From: Rhodospirillaceae bacterium
Lineage (GTDB): Bacteria > Pseudomonadota > Alphaproteobacteria > UBA828
Length of the DNA: 64,000 bases
Assembly (NCBI GenBank): GCA_002728135.1
Contig: PBVE01000023.1
Span: 186,001 to 250,000, forward strand
Direction: 5' to 3'
Shown: one piece after another, positions 8,572 to 16,810 of the stretch
Layout of the letters: the number at the start of each line of letters is the position of its first letter
Position numbering within the stretch: position 1 is the stretch's first letter
Made by a program: the position numbers and the translations under genes
Notes under the pieces: generated by a model
The model's input: only the letters and a program-made list of their open reading frames with translations
Told to the model about the DNA's origin: nothing
The model's database searches: none

Positions 8572-9687
8572 ATGTCAGGTGAAATTCACTCAATAACCAT
8601 GCCTAAATGGGGCTTGGCGATGACAGAGGGCAAGCTAGGTGAGTGGCTAGTAGAAGAGGGCGACGAAATTGAGTCAGGTGATGAGTTATTAGAGGTAGAA
8701 ACTGAAAAAATAACTGGTGCTGTTGAAGCCGCAGTCGGTGGTACAATAAGAAGGTGTGTTGGCCAGACAGGGGAAACACTAACTGTAGGAGCACTTCTCG
8801 GAGTTGTTGCAGATGGATCTATAGGTGATGAAGCAATAGACAATTTTATCTCAGACTTTCAGGAAAATTATGTCCCCCCAGAACCCGATGAGGATTCTGA
8901 GGGTTCAGGAACAGAAACCATAGATCTCAATGGAAAACAAATTCAATATGCTCAACGAGGAGAAGGTGGCATCCCAGCTATTCTTATTCACGGCTTTGGA
9001 GGAGATTTAAACAATTGGTTGTTTAGCCACGATTCGTTGGCAGAGGCTAGGGCAGTTTATGCAATTGATTTACCTGGTCATGGTGGTTCATCTAAAGAAG
9101 TTGAAGATGGTTCAATAGAATTTTTTGTATCTATTATTTTAGATTTTATGGATAATTTTGGTATAGAAAAGGCTCATTTCGTTGGTCATTCTATGGGCGG
9201 GGCTATCTCCTTGGCTTTCTCACTTAAATACTCAGAGAGAGTGTCTTCGCTTTCACTAATTGGAAGTGCTGGTCTTGGATCAGAGATTGACTCAGACTAT
9301 CTTAATGGGTTTGTTGAGGCTGATCGAAGAAAAGATATGAAATCCCAAGCTGTAAAGCTTTTTGGTGATTCCTCTCTGGTAACACGTAGTTTGGTTGAGG
9401 ATTTACTTACTTTTAAGCGTAAGGATGGTGTAAAAAAGGCCCTAACAACTATTATGTCCTCTTTTGCTCCTGACGGTGTTCAGGTAGCTGTAATGCGAGA
9501 TAATATTACAGAACTAAATATACCCGTGCAGATTATTTGGGGCTCAGAAGATAAAATCATTCCATCTGCTCATGCACATGGTTTCCCAGATTCAGTTTCC
9601 GTACTCATAGTCCCTGAAAAAGGGCACATGGTTCAAATGGAAGCTGCTAATGAAGTAAATAGGGTATTGTTAGAGCTTATGGCTTAG
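8572..9687 (+). CDS. acoC: Acetoin dehydrogenase E2-like: lipoyl domain fused to alpha/beta hydrolase
   Basis: 371 aa, almost the length of Pseudomonas AcoC. Residues 1-77 form a lipoyl domain with the modifiable Lys46 in 'EVETEKITG'. An acidic, glycine-rich linker at about 98-115 leads to an alpha/beta hydrolase fold (120-371) with an oxyanion region 'ILIHGFGGD', nucleophile elbow 'VGHSMGG' (Ser near 207) and a late His in 'EKGHM'. There is no peripheral-subunit-binding domain and no chloramphenicol-acetyltransferase-type core, so acyl transfer would be carried out by the hydrolase-like domain, as proposed for AcoC proteins. No E3 (dihydrolipoyl dehydrogenase) gene is adjacent; a shared E3 is presumed. 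Confidence 0.88.
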   Translation: MSGEIHSITMPKWGLAMTEGKLGEWLVEEGDEIESGDELLEVETEKITGAVEAAVGGTIRRCVGQTGETLTVGALLGVVADGSIGDEAIDNFISDFQENYVPPEPDEDSEGSGTETIDLNGKQIQYAQRGEGGIPAILIHGFGGDLNNWLFSHDSLAEARAVYAIDLPGHGGSSKEVEDGSIEFFVSIILDFMDNFGIEKAHFVGHSMGGAISLAFSLKYSERVSSLSLIGSAGLGSEIDSDYLNGFVEADRRKDMKSQAVKLFGDSSLVTRSLVEDLLTFKRKDGVKKALTTIMSSFAPDGVQVAVMRDNITELNIPVQIIWGSEDKIIPSAHAHGFPDSVSVLIVPEKGHMVQMEAANEVNRVLLELMA

Positions 9688-9755
9688 GCTTCTAATTGGT
9701 AATCCAAGATAAAGTTTTAGGTTTTTTCAGGTAATTTTTTGCTTGGATATAAACT

Positions 9756-10280
9756 ATGAATACAAATGAAAAAAAATCTGTGCCTAATCTGGCACCGTAT
9801 AATTGTGGTGATATTGACATAAGCATATTAGCGAATGGCACTTGGACTCATGATGGATCCCCTATCACGCGCATGTCATTAGTAAAATTATTTGCAGGAG
9901 TTCTAGAGCGTGATGAGGCAGGTGATTTTTGGTTAGTTACACCTGTAGAAAAGGCACGGATTTTTGTAGAAGATGTACCTTTTATTGCAGTTAAAATGGA
10001 GGTGGAAGGTTCCAACAAAAATCAAATTATCCATTTTACTACAAATTTAGATGATAAGGTTAGTGTTGGTATAGAGCATCCATTAGTTTTTAGAAGTAGA
10101 CCAAATGGAGATCAAGCACCATACATCATGATTCGCAAAGGTCTTGAGGCAATTACAGCAAGACAGGTCTGGTATGAACTAGCTGATTTATTTCAATATA
10201 AGGACTCGCAAAATTCAGCATCACTAGGAGTATGGAGTAACGGCCTCTTTTTTTCCTATGATTCAAATAAGGATTTATAG
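9756..10280 (+). CDS. DUF1285 domain protein
   Basis: 174 aa. The whole length fits the DUF1285 family seen in many proteobacteria: 'DIDISILANGTWTHDGSPI' near residue 21, 'ERDEAGDFWLVTPVEKARI' near 50, 'VEDVPF' near 72. No signal peptide or membrane segment is visible, so it is probably cytosolic. The function is unknown. In alphaproteobacteria this family commonly precedes a CoA-pyrophosphatase-like NUDIX gene, exactly as here, which suggests linked but undefined roles. Confidence 0.85.
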   Translation: MNTNEKKSVPNLAPYNCGDIDISILANGTWTHDGSPITRMSLVKLFAGVLERDEAGDFWLVTPVEKARIFVEDVPFIAVKMEVEGSNKNQIIHFTTNLDDKVSVGIEHPLVFRSRPNGDQAPYIMIRKGLEAITARQVWYELADLFQYKDSQNSASLGVWSNGLFFSYDSNKDL

Positions 10281-10281
10281 G

Positions 10282-10944
10282 GTGAATGAAATTGTTTTCT
10301 CTCGTCTTTTATTTTCTTCATTAGAATCATCAGACATCCTCTGGGCAGAGATTATATCAAATGCAGATGATCTACAGGGATGGTCAGATAATGGAAATTT
10401 TATTCTAGATTCAATGAGTCCTTCTCCAACCATGAAAATTAAGTCTGCTGCGGTTTTAGTTCCTATCATCAAAAGAGATAAGACCTATAAAATTTTATTA
10501 ACTAAACGACCAGAGAATATGTCTGAGCATGCAGGGCAAATTTCATTTCCGGGGGGGAAGAAAGAGGATTTTGATCCTAGCCCTAGAGATACTGCATTAC
10601 GAGAGGCGTATGAGGAAATAGGCCTACCCCCAGAAAATGTTGAGGTTGTTGGTTGTCTTGGAAATCACTACGTTAGAAGTGGTTATAGAATAACTCCAGT
10701 TGTAGGAATTGTGAATCCTAAAGTAAATTTTGTTGCCAATCCATCAGAGGTAGATGAGATTATTGAAGTGCCTTTGTATTATTTACTAGATTTGAGAAAT
10801 TTTAGAAGAAAAATTATGTCCTCTCTAGGATTAAGTAAAGATACCTTTATCATTGATTATAAAGGTCATGAGATATGGGGTGCAACAGCGGCAATCATAG
10901 TAAATTTAAGGAATAAAATACGAACAGTTAGACAAGGAGTTTAA
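10282..10944 (+). CDS. CoA pyrophosphatase-like NUDIX hydrolase
   Basis: 220 aa. The Nudix box 'GGKKEDFDPSPRDTALREAYEEIGL' region is intact (GG, E-D-F, REAYEEIG), preceded by 'AGQISFPGG', the extended motif of the NudL/CoA-pyrophosphatase subgroup that cleaves CoA to 4'-phosphopantetheine and 3',5'-ADP. The GTG at 10282 is preferred: it lies just after the upstream stop and has AAGGA 8 bases before it. An ATG at 10258 would overlap the upstream gene by 23 bases. It sits in an apparent operon with DUF1285, DUF6111 and the CCA transferase. Confidence 0.85.
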   Translation: MNEIVFSRLLFSSLESSDILWAEIISNADDLQGWSDNGNFILDSMSPSPTMKIKSAAVLVPIIKRDKTYKILLTKRPENMSEHAGQISFPGGKKEDFDPSPRDTALREAYEEIGLPPENVEVVGCLGNHYVRSGYRITPVVGIVNPKVNFVANPSEVDEIIEVPLYYLLDLRNFRRKIMSSLGLSKDTFIIDYKGHEIWGATAAIIVNLRNKIRTVRQGV

Positions 10945-10945
10945 T

Positions 10946-11218
10946 TTGCTTAGGGTTACGCTTATCCATTTGTTATTGTTGTGTGCACCAACAATTCTAT
11001 ACATTGTCTATTTAATTTTGATTAGAAAGATAAGGCCTGTAAATACAAAAGATAGGGTCTCTAATAAGTTACCATTTTATCCTTTAATAGCCATAGGAGC
11101 AGTCTTGGTAGTTGCATCTTTGGTTAGCCTCTCATTTTCATCAGGAGATCCACCAGAAGGGCATTATACCCCACCTCACATAGAAAATGGTAAGATTATT
11201 CCTGGCCAATTCGAGTAA
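10946..11218 (+). CDS. DUF6111 family small membrane protein
   Basis: 90 aa, starting at TTG with AAGGAG a few bases upstream. Two membrane helices are visible at about 3-24 and 45-65, followed by a Gly/Pro-rich tail ('GDPPEGHYTPPHIENGKIIP') that is the hallmark of DUF6111. Function is unknown. The conserved position between the NUDIX gene and the CCA-adding enzyme is shared with other alphaproteobacteria. The start is one base after the upstream stop. Confidence 0.75.
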   Translation: MLRVTLIHLLLLCAPTILYIVYLILIRKIRPVNTKDRVSNKLPFYPLIAIGAVLVVASLVSLSFSSGDPPEGHYTPPHIENGKIIPGQFE

Positions 11219-11225
11219 ATTACAA

Positions 11226-12509
11226 GTGACAGCAAAAACATATATCAAGCCCCTGCCTCAATGGTTTTTTTCTAAAGAGACCAAAATTTTGTTTAAAATT
11301 TTGATCTCAAATGATGCAGAGGTTCGTTTTGTTGGAGGATGTGTGCGTGACTCCCTTTTGCAGCTTCCTGTTACAGACATTGATATTGCAACTACAGATA
11401 GACCTGAAATAGTAACTGAAAAACTCAGAAATGAGGGTTTTAAAACAATAAATGTTGGTTTGTCTTATGGAACTGTTATCACAATTATAGCGGGAAGGCG
11501 TTTTGAGGTGACAACACTCAGGCGTGATTCTGAAAATTTTGGTCGGCAGGCAAAAGTTGAATTTATAAATGATTGGGTTGAGGATGCAAACAGGCGTGAT
11601 TTTACTATAAATACATTAAGTTGTAATTCTGAAGGTCTAGTATTTGACCCATTTGGTGGAATAGATGATTTAAGAAATGGTCAAATTCTCTTTGTGGGAA
11701 ATCCTAGAAAGCGTATTGAGGAAGATCATTTAAGATTGTTGCGTTTTTTTAGGTTCTTTGCTTGGTATGGCATTGGCTTACCAGATCCACGTGCTTTAAA
11801 AGCATGCAGTGAATCAGCTCAATTTTTAAATAAAATTTCTGGTGAGAGACTTAATCAAGAGACATTAAAACTATTGTCTGCACCTAATCCATTATTGGCA
11901 TTGCAGTCTATGGCTAATATTGGTGTTTTAGATATTTTACTTCCGGGAGTCACAAAATTGAATATCTTGGAGGACTTGTTAGGTTTGGAATCATTTTGTC
12001 GTGGAAGTTTAGTGCTTGATTCTATTTGTAGGCTTGCTGCATTATTTAGAAATAATCATGATAATATTTCAAAAATATCTGAAAAATTAAAATTTTCTAA
12101 AATTCAAGCAGCTAGGTTCTTTCGTCTTACTTTACCCGAACCTAGATTAAAGCCGAGATATTATAGAAAAAAGGGTGATCAGACTTTTTATCCTTTCAAT
12201 ACTGAAGATTGTTTGCAAAAAATATTATTGAACTGGGCCGAAGATGGTGGTTTATCTTCAAGTGACAGTGATGAGTGGTTAGCTCTTTTTAATAAAGCAA
12301 AGATTTGGGTCTCACCCAAATTTCCATTAAATGGGGGAGATGTTATTTCTCATGGAATTTCATCGGGAGAACTAGTAGGAAACCTATTGAGAGATCTTGA
12401 GAATTTTTGGATTAAGGAGTCGTTTAAACCAAATCGAGAAGATTTATTATTAAAGCTGGAAAAAGAGATTAAAAATTTATCAAATCAAGATGCTGAGAAT
12501 CATCAATAA
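11226..12509 (+). CDS. CCA tRNA nucleotidyltransferase / poly(A) polymerase family
   Basis: 427 aa from GTG 11226. Residues 30-170 form the class II nucleotidyltransferase head: 'RFVGGCVRDSLL' with 'DIDIATT' carrying the catalytic DxD, and 'RRDFTINTLSC'. 'FDPFGGIDDLRNG' and 'DHLRLLRFFRFFAWYG' follow in the neck and body. The enzyme adds or repairs the tRNA 3' CCA. An alternative start at 11187 overlaps DUF6111 by 32 bases; GTG 11226, 7 bases after that stop, gives an N-terminus ('MTAKTYIKPLPQWF') like alphaproteobacterial relatives. Both tRNAs in the window already encode CCA, so repair is a likely role here. Confidence 0.9.
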   Translation: MTAKTYIKPLPQWFFSKETKILFKILISNDAEVRFVGGCVRDSLLQLPVTDIDIATTDRPEIVTEKLRNEGFKTINVGLSYGTVITIIAGRRFEVTTLRRDSENFGRQAKVEFINDWVEDANRRDFTINTLSCNSEGLVFDPFGGIDDLRNGQILFVGNPRKRIEEDHLRLLRFFRFFAWYGIGLPDPRALKACSESAQFLNKISGERLNQETLKLLSAPNPLLALQSMANIGVLDILLPGVTKLNILEDLLGLESFCRGSLVLDSICRLAALFRNNHDNISKISEKLKFSKIQAARFFRLTLPEPRLKPRYYRKKGDQTFYPFNTEDCLQKILLNWAEDGGLSSSDSDEWLALFNKAKIWVSPKFPLNGGDVISHGISSGELVGNLLRDLENFWIKESFKPNREDLLLKLEKEIKNLSNQDAENHQ

Positions 12510-12546
12510 ATTTAAATAATTTTTATATTTTCAATTTTTAAGTCTT

Positions 12547-13434
12547 TTAGGGCCATTTAACATTGGGTGGCATTGACATTAAGATTGCTTCAATATTTCC
12601 CCCAGTCTTCAAGCCAAATTGGGTGCCTCTGTCATAAAGTAAGTTAAATTCGGCGTAACGACCACGTTTTATTAACTGATGTTCTTTGTCTTTCTCCGTC
12701 CATGGCTTCTGCATGTGCTGCCTTACGATATTGGTGTAAACATTGAGGAAAGTAAGGCCAACAGTTTTGGTAAAAGATAGGTCAGAGCTGAATGTCCCAG
12801 TGTTTAAATAATCATAAAATATACCACCAACCCCTCTTTCTTCATTACGATGGGGAAGAAAAAAATATTCCCGACACCAGTCTTTGAAGCACTGGTAATA
12901 TTCTGGGTTATGTTTGTCACACCCTTTTTTGAGAGCATTATGAAAGGTTTTTGCATCTAGATCGTTTGGGATAGTCGGTGTAAGGTCAGCCCCACCTCCA
13001 AACCAACTTTTAGATGTAACTATATGTCTTGTATTCATGTGGACTGCAGGGACCAATGGTGACTGTGGATGGGCAACAACCGAAATACCAGTGGCCCAAA
13101 ACGCAGAGTTATCTCTCGTGCCTGGTATTGAGTCGCTAAATTCTTTAGAAAATTCACCGTGTACTGTTGATATATTTACACCAACTTTTTCAAATAAATG
13201 ACCGTGCATAATAGACATTTTACCACCACCACCAAGACCTTGATCTCTGATCCATTTTTTGGGAACGAATTTCCCTGGTGAAGAAGTGTTGGTATGTTCA
13301 CAAAGTTCTTCTTCAAGAGATTCAAATGAATAGCAGATTCTATCTCTGAGTTGTTGAAACCAGTTTTTAACCTCAAGTTTCTCTTGAGCATTTGAAGTTC
13401 CCATTGGCAGATTTTTTGGTTCAAATTTATCCAT
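12547..13434 (-). CDS. hemF: Oxygen-dependent coproporphyrinogen III oxidase
   Basis: 295 aa, standard HemF size. It converts coproporphyrinogen III to protoporphyrinogen IX using O2 in haem synthesis. Conserved segments: 'GGGGKMSIMHG' near residue 69, 'SVVAHPQSPLVPAVHMNTRH' near 119, 'WFGGGADLTP' near 143, and 'RGVGGIFYDYLN' near 200. The choice of the O2-dependent enzyme agrees with an aerobic lifestyle and with the bc1 complex encoded 1 kb away. It is downstream of trmL with a 4-base gap and convergent with the CCA transferase. Confidence 0.95.
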   Translation of the reverse strand: MDKFEPKNLPMGTSNAQEKLEVKNWFQQLRDRICYSFESLEEELCEHTNTSSPGKFVPKKWIRDQGLGGGGKMSIMHGHLFEKVGVNISTVHGEFSKEFSDSIPGTRDNSAFWATGISVVAHPQSPLVPAVHMNTRHIVTSKSWFGGGADLTPTIPNDLDAKTFHNALKKGCDKHNPEYYQCFKDWCREYFFLPHRNEERGVGGIFYDYLNTGTFSSDLSFTKTVGLTFLNVYTNIVRQHMQKPWTEKDKEHQLIKRGRYAEFNLLYDRGTQFGLKTGGNIEAILMSMPPNVKWP

Positions 13435-13438
13435 ATAC

Positions 13439-13963
13439 TTACTCTGAAAATAATTTTGTTTGTCTTAGTGCTTCACCTGCGACTATCCCTAGGGCAACGG
13501 CAATATTAAGTGACCTTCTGTCTGGTTTCATCGGTATAATGAGCCGTTGATGAGCTGCAAGGTGGACTTTCTCAGGTACACCGGCACTTTCTCTTCCCAC
13601 CATTATCCTGTCATTAGGTTTGAATCTGAAATTGTAATACGGTTTTTCCCCTTTTGTTGTAAGTAATACTAAACGGCTTTTATTATCGTTTACACCAATT
13701 TGCTTAGTATTGCCCATAAAAGATGAGTTTTCTTTTAAGTCTGGAATTATTTCATGATATTTGTCGAAATAATCTGACCATGACGAGTAACGCTCGATTC
13801 GAACAAATTTATGATAATCTAAGGCTGAACGCCTTAATATTCTTGTGTCCCAAGGAAAACCACAGGGTTCGATTATATCAACCCCAACGTCAAAGCAAGC
13901 AGCCATTCTCAGAATAGTTCCTACATTAGGTGCAATATCTGGTTGAAAAAGCACAAATCTCAT
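13439..13963 (-). CDS. trmL: tRNA (cytidine(34)-2'-O)-methyltransferase, SPOUT family
   Basis: 174 aa. The SPOUT knot motifs are visible: 'LFQPDIAPNVGTILRMAACF' at the start, 'IMVGRESAGVPEKVH' near 121, and 'SLNIAVALGIVAGEALRQ' at the end, all diagnostic for TrmL/YibK. It methylates the wobble 2'-OH of certain leucine tRNAs using S-adenosylmethionine. It leads a two-gene unit with hemF and is divergent from petABC; the trmL-beside-petA arrangement recurs in alphaproteobacteria. Confidence 0.92.
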   Translation of the reverse strand: MRFVLFQPDIAPNVGTILRMAACFDVGVDIIEPCGFPWDTRILRRSALDYHKFVRIERYSSWSDYFDKYHEIIPDLKENSSFMGNTKQIGVNDNKSRLVLLTTKGEKPYYNFRFKPNDRIMVGRESAGVPEKVHLAAHQRLIIPMKPDRRSLNIAVALGIVAGEALRQTKLFSE

Positions 13964-14111
13964 TCTTATCCCCCCTAAAATACAATTGATTATCTAAATT
14001 ATCGATTTCTATTACTGTAGCGACATTAAATCGTCTTGCCCTTCCAACCTGCTCATGCTAACCCTCCATCTTCCCAATCAGTTATTTGCTGTGAGGAAAC
14101 ATTTTTTTACT

Positions 14112-14140
14112 AAGACTTCCATTATGATATAGGAAGACTT
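14112..14140. promoter_or_regulatory. Imperfect inverted repeat upstream of petABC
   Basis: AAGACTTCC (14112-14120) and GGAAGACTT (14132-14140) are inverted copies with one mismatch, separated by 11 bases. They lie about 44 bases before the petA start, with an AT-rich stretch (TAATTATTATA) just downstream that could contain a -10 element. A regulator or operator role is inferred from position and symmetry only. Confidence 0.3.
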
Positions 14141-14183
14141 AAATGTAATTATTATAGGGGCCCAGTCGATATGGGGGATAATG

Positions 14184-14744
14184 ATGGCAGATTCGACGCC
14201 AGAGGGTGATCAGACCTCTGTTACAGAGGAAGAAGGAACACGGCGAGACTTTCTTGTTCTTGCAGCAGGTGCTATGGGTGCTATGGGTGCGGTTGGAGTA
14301 GTTTGGCCGCTAATAGAAACAATGAATCCGTCGGCAGATGTGCTCGCTTTAGCTTCAACTGAGGTAGATATCTCAGGGATCTCTGAAGGACAGGCGATTT
14401 CAGTAATGTGGAGGGGTAAGCCCGTATTCATTCGACATCGTACACAGGCAGAAATTGAAGAAGCCCAAAAGGTCAATATAGATGACCTTAGTGATCCAGA
14501 AGCTGACGAGGATAGATCCTACAAAGGTAAATGGTTGATTTTAGTGGGTGTATGCACACATTTAGGTTGCATTCCACTTGGAAATAAGCTCGGTGACCCT
14601 AAGGGAGAGTATGGTGGATGGTTTTGTCCCTGCCATGGTTCTCATTACGATACTTCTGGAAGGATTCGGAAAGGACCTGCACCCAGAAACCTAGAGGTTC
14701 CAGAGCATAACTTTTTAGATGATACATTAGTAAAGATTGGTTAA
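14184..14744 (+). CDS. petA: Ubiquinol-cytochrome c reductase Rieske iron-sulfur subunit
   Basis: 186 aa from ATG 14184 (ATG 14181 is also possible; GGGGG lies at 14173-14177, giving better spacing to 14184). A twin-arginine segment '[17 protein letters not shown]' starts near residue 20 and also serves as the membrane anchor. The Rieske cluster ligands are in 'CTHLGC' (about 128) and 'CPCHGSHYD' (about 150). The protein carries electrons from ubiquinol to cytochrome c1 in the bc1 complex. First gene of petABC; cytochrome b begins 14 bases downstream. Confidence 0.95.
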   Translation: MADSTPEGDQTSVTEEEGTRRDFLVLAAGAMGAMGAVGVVWPLIETMNPSADVLALASTEVDISGISEGQAISVMWRGKPVFIRHRTQAEIEEAQKVNIDDLSDPEADEDRSYKGKWLILVGVCTHLGCIPLGNKLGDPKGEYGGWFCPCHGSHYDTSGRIRKGPAPRNLEVPEHNFLDDTLVKIG

Positions 14745-14758
14745 GGGAGAGTGTGCAA

Positions 14759-16000
14759 ATGAGCACCCCAGTTCCACAAAATAAGGTTGTCCAATGGATT
14801 GAGTACCGTATACCAGTGTTTAGCTGGGCTATCGCACACGGTATAGATTATCCTGCCCCTCGTAATTTGAATTACTGGTGGACATTTGGCTCCATGGCTA
14901 TGGTTATGCTGGTAGCACAAATTGTAACAGGTGTTTTGCTTTCCATGCACTACACTCCCCATGCTGATCATGCATTTGATTCTGTGGAGCACATAATGCG
15001 TGATGTTGAGTGGGGCTGGCTATTACGCTATGCACATGCCAATGGTGCATCTATGTTCTTTGTTGTTGTCTACATCCACATCTTTAGAAGCTTATATTAT
15101 GGTTCCTATAAAGCCCCTAGGGAAATTCTTTGGTGGTTTGGAATAATTTTATTGTTGCTAATGATGGCAACCGCATTTTTAGGATATGTATTACCTTGGG
15201 GCCAGATGAGTTTCTGGGGAGCAACAGTAATAACAAATCTTTTCTCAGCAATTCCATGGATAGGTGATGACTTGGTAGAATGGTTGTGGGGTGGTTTTTC
15301 TGTTGATAACCCAACCCTGAACAGATTTTTTTCTCTGCATTATTTACTACCGTTTGTTATGTGCGGGCTTGTCTTTCTTCATCTATAGGCTTTGCACCAT
15401 AGAAAATCAAATAATCCACTGGGTATAGATATAAAAAGCCCAAAAGATACAATGCCGTTCAGCCCTTATTGCACCACCAAAGATTTATTTACAGGTGCAG
15501 TGATGCTTTTTGTGCTTTTAGTTTTTGTTTTTTACTTGCCTAATACATTAGGAGAAGCTGTAAATTACGAAAAAGCAAACCCTCTACAGACACCTGCACA
15601 TATTGTGCCAGAATGGTATTTCTTACCTTTTTACGCAATCTTACGATCCGTTCCCGATAAGCTTGGTGGCGTTATCGCTATGGCAGCCGCAATTTTAATC
15701 CTGTTTGTTTTACCTTGGCTTGACACCTCAAAAGTTAGAAGTGCTCGTTTCAGACCAATATACAAGCAATTGTTTTGGGTGTTCTTTGCAGATTGTGTTG
15801 TGCTTGGCTGGGTTGGTGCGATGCCAGCCGAAGGTGTATACTTAGTCATTGGTAGGATCTGCACAATCTACTATTTTGTGCATTTTATTCTAATTATGCC
15901 CATATTAGGTAAAGTTGAGAAAACTAAACCTCTTCCTGAGAGTATACATCAAGCTATATTAGAAAAGGCTGGAAAATCCAAAGCAGAGGGAGAAGCCTAA
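14759..16000 (+). pseudogene. petB: Cytochrome b of the bc1 complex, interrupted by one in-frame TAG
   Basis: The frame from ATG 14759 (GGGAGAG 8 bases upstream) to TAA 15998-16000 would give about 413 residues, the usual alphaproteobacterial size, but codon 210 (15386-15388) is TAG. Flanks read '...CGLVFLHL' stop '[12 protein letters not shown]'; homologues have Trp here, so a single G-to-A change in TGG explains it. Before the stop are helices A-D with the haem-ligand His pairs ('RFFSLH' and 'VFLHL' supply the last two). After it are the '[11 protein letters not shown]' quinol-site motif and the remaining helices. No other damage is visible, so the stop is a sequence error, a strain polymorphism or very recent. 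If real, the complex would be broken unless the stop is read through. Confidence 0.85.
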
Positions 16001-16776
16001 TGTATAGAGCTCCTACTGTCATTTTTGCACTTATTATCACCTGGCTGGCATCTATCAATATTGTTTATGCTGCTGGTGACGCAAAAGAAATACCAGACCA
16101 CGATTGGAAACAGGAGGGTATTTTTGGTACATACGACGATTCTGCCCTTGTAAGAGGTTTTCAAGTATTTCAAGAAGTCTGTGCTTCATGCCATTCTCTT
16201 AACTACATTGCATTTAGAAATTTAGTTGATATTGGCTTCTCTCCTGATGAAGTTAAGGTTATTGCCGCTGAATATGAGGTTCAAGATGGACCAGATGATG
16301 AAGGGGAAATGTTTATGCGGCCTGCTCGTCCTTCTGATTATTGGCCCGCACCCTATGCAAACAATAATGCAGCTAGAGCTGCTAACGGGGGAGCATTGCC
16401 ACCTGATCTATCACTTGTCATAAAGTCAAAACCTGCTGGAGCTGATTATCTATATGCTCTTTTGACTGGGTATGAAGAGGAACCCCCTAGTGGTTTTGAA
16501 TTAGCGGAAGGTATGTATTATAATCACTATTTTTCTGGTCATCAAATTGCAATGCCACAGCCAATTTATCCGGAATCTGTAGAGTATGTTGATGGAACTG
16601 GAGCTACAATTAAGCAACAAGCAAGTGATGTCACTCAGTTTTTATCCTGGGCAGCCGAGCCAGAGCTTGAAGAGAGAAAACAAACTGGGCTAAAAGTACT
16701 TATTTTCTTAGCTGTATTTGTTGCATTATTATTTGTTATATACAAGAGAACTTGGAAGAAACTAAAGATAAAATAG
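16000..16776 (+). CDS. petC: Cytochrome c1 of the bc1 complex
   Basis: 258 aa. Signal peptide at residues 1-25 ending 'VYAAG'. The covalent haem site is C61-A-S-C64-H65, and the distal Met ligand is probably in 'GHQIAMPQPI' near residue 185. A C-terminal helix (about 230-248) anchors it, with positive residues after it. It takes electrons from the Rieske protein and passes them to cytochrome c. Its ATG overlaps the cytochrome b stop (TAATG), so translation of the two is coupled, which is one reason the upstream stop codon matters. Confidence 0.95.
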   Translation: MYRAPTVIFALIITWLASINIVYAAGDAKEIPDHDWKQEGIFGTYDDSALVRGFQVFQEVCASCHSLNYIAFRNLVDIGFSPDEVKVIAAEYEVQDGPDDEGEMFMRPARPSDYWPAPYANNNAARAANGGALPPDLSLVIKSKPAGADYLYALLTGYEEEPPSGFELAEGMYYNHYFSGHQIAMPQPIYPESVEYVDGTGATIKQQASDVTQFLSWAAEPELEERKQTGLKVLIFLAVFVALLFVIYKRTWKKLKIK

Positions 16777-16810
16777 ACGTGTTTTTTTAATGTCTGAAAA
16801 TTGATTTGGC

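Noticed and set aside
15386-15388. Genome-wide reassignment of TAG to an amino acid
   Set aside because: TAG closes several other genes at the expected family length, including acoB, acoC, petA's downstream neighbours' class of genes such as petC, and the IlvD-family gene.
14759-16000. Naturally split cytochrome b (b6 plus subunit IV) as in b6f complexes
   Set aside because: The break is near the b6/IV boundary, but both parts stay in one frame, no ribosome site or good start follows the stop, and the alphaproteobacterial Trp codon TGG is one base away. Cytochrome c1 and the overall length are of bc1 type.
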